A stretch of 5,381 nucleotides of DNA from Rickettsia endosymbiont of Diachasma alloeum. GTDB taxonomy: Bacteria; Pseudomonadota; Alphaproteobacteria; Rickettsiales; Rickettsiaceae. Below, in pieces: positions 5,321 through 5,381 of the stretch. Under the pieces are notes generated by a model. That model made no database searches, was not told the origin of the DNA, and worked only from the letters and a program-made list of their open reading frames with translations. A program made the position numbers and the translations under genes. The stretch lies in NCBI GenBank assembly GCA_020404485.1, contig DYDT01000124.1, positions 1-5,381 of the forward strand, written 5' to 3'. The first letter of the stretch is position 1, and each line of letters begins with the position of its first letter.

Positions 5321-5381
5321 ATGATGAACAGAAAATATAGACACTTATCTCGCGAAGAGAGATATGAAATAAAAAGAATGT
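5321..5381 (+). CDS. IS30-family transposase, N-terminal part only (runs off the window)
   Basis: Twenty codons are visible, MMNRKYRHLSREERYEIKRM, and the frame is still open at the last base. The pattern Y-x-HLS-x-EERY-x-I is the typical start of IS30-family transposases, leading into the N-terminal helix-turn-helix that binds the terminal inverted repeats; the DDE catalytic domain would lie beyond the window. Two ATGs in tandem (5321 and 5324) are possible starts; the first is used here. The left end of the element should lie between the split gene and 5321, but no terminal repeat or target duplication can be identified without the other end. IS30 elements insert by DDE chemistry and can disrupt genes, which fits the decayed gene next to it. 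Confidence 0.75.
   Translation, partial: MMNRKYRHLSREERYEIKRM

Noticed and set aside
1..5381. CRISPR array, tRNA gene or riboswitch
   Set aside because: No regularly spaced repeats, no tRNA-like T-loop sequence with matching stems, and no recognisable aptamer were seen on either strand.

Overview
The window looks like a piece of a Rickettsia genome (order Rickettsiales, Alphaproteobacteria). It is strongly AT-rich and most genes lack a clear Shine-Dalgarno sequence. It carries an alphaproteobacterial RNase P RNA, a bacterial-type pyruvate phosphate dikinase, an alphaproteobacterial GST-fold protein of the FzlA type, a decayed gene and the start of an IS30-family transposase. Genus is inferred from this combination; species cannot be decided from the sequence alone.

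Left end (1-129): positions 33-74 match, as I remember it, the 42-base 454 Titanium paired-end linker, whose core (37-70) is a perfect loxP site. It is almost certainly an untrimmed library artefact. Bases 1-32 are therefore probably not the true genomic neighbour of base 75 onward. Since the other end stops inside a transposase, the window may be one whole draft contig: linker remnant at one end, repeat element at the other.

Minus-strand block (130-1442): rnpB is transcribed leftward from a near-consensus promoter (TTGACT, 17 bp, CATAAT). A perfect 20-bp-stem hairpin separates it from fzlA, a probable FtsZ-associated division protein. A possible 49-residue ORF follows 31 bp downstream of fzlA.

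Plus-strand block (1443-4220): a 141-bp divergent intergenic region separates rnpB from ppdK. It holds promoters for both, and the same decamer TTAGCATAAT occurs in both in inverted orientation. ppdK is full length with its catalytic residues intact. It interconverts pyruvate and phosphoenolpyruvate, which would link pyruvate to PEP-dependent biosynthesis in an organism with reduced sugar metabolism.

Right end (4221-5381): a short GC-rich palindrome of the type dispersed in Rickettsia genomes follows ppdK. Next comes a gene with a good promoter and ribosome binding site that is now split by at least two frameshifts, one at a tandem TAAA tetranucleotide and one at a T3A7 homopolymer stretch. 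A third possible shift lies near its end. Joined, the pieces give about 269-275 residues of a charged, helical protein I do not recognise. Because the linker points to 454 data, the homopolymer-associated shift could be a sequencing error. The window ends 20 codons into an IS30-family transposase preceded by a 13-bp-stem hairpin.

I found no evidence of a new biological system. The most consequential observations are the linker artefact and the frameshifted gene.
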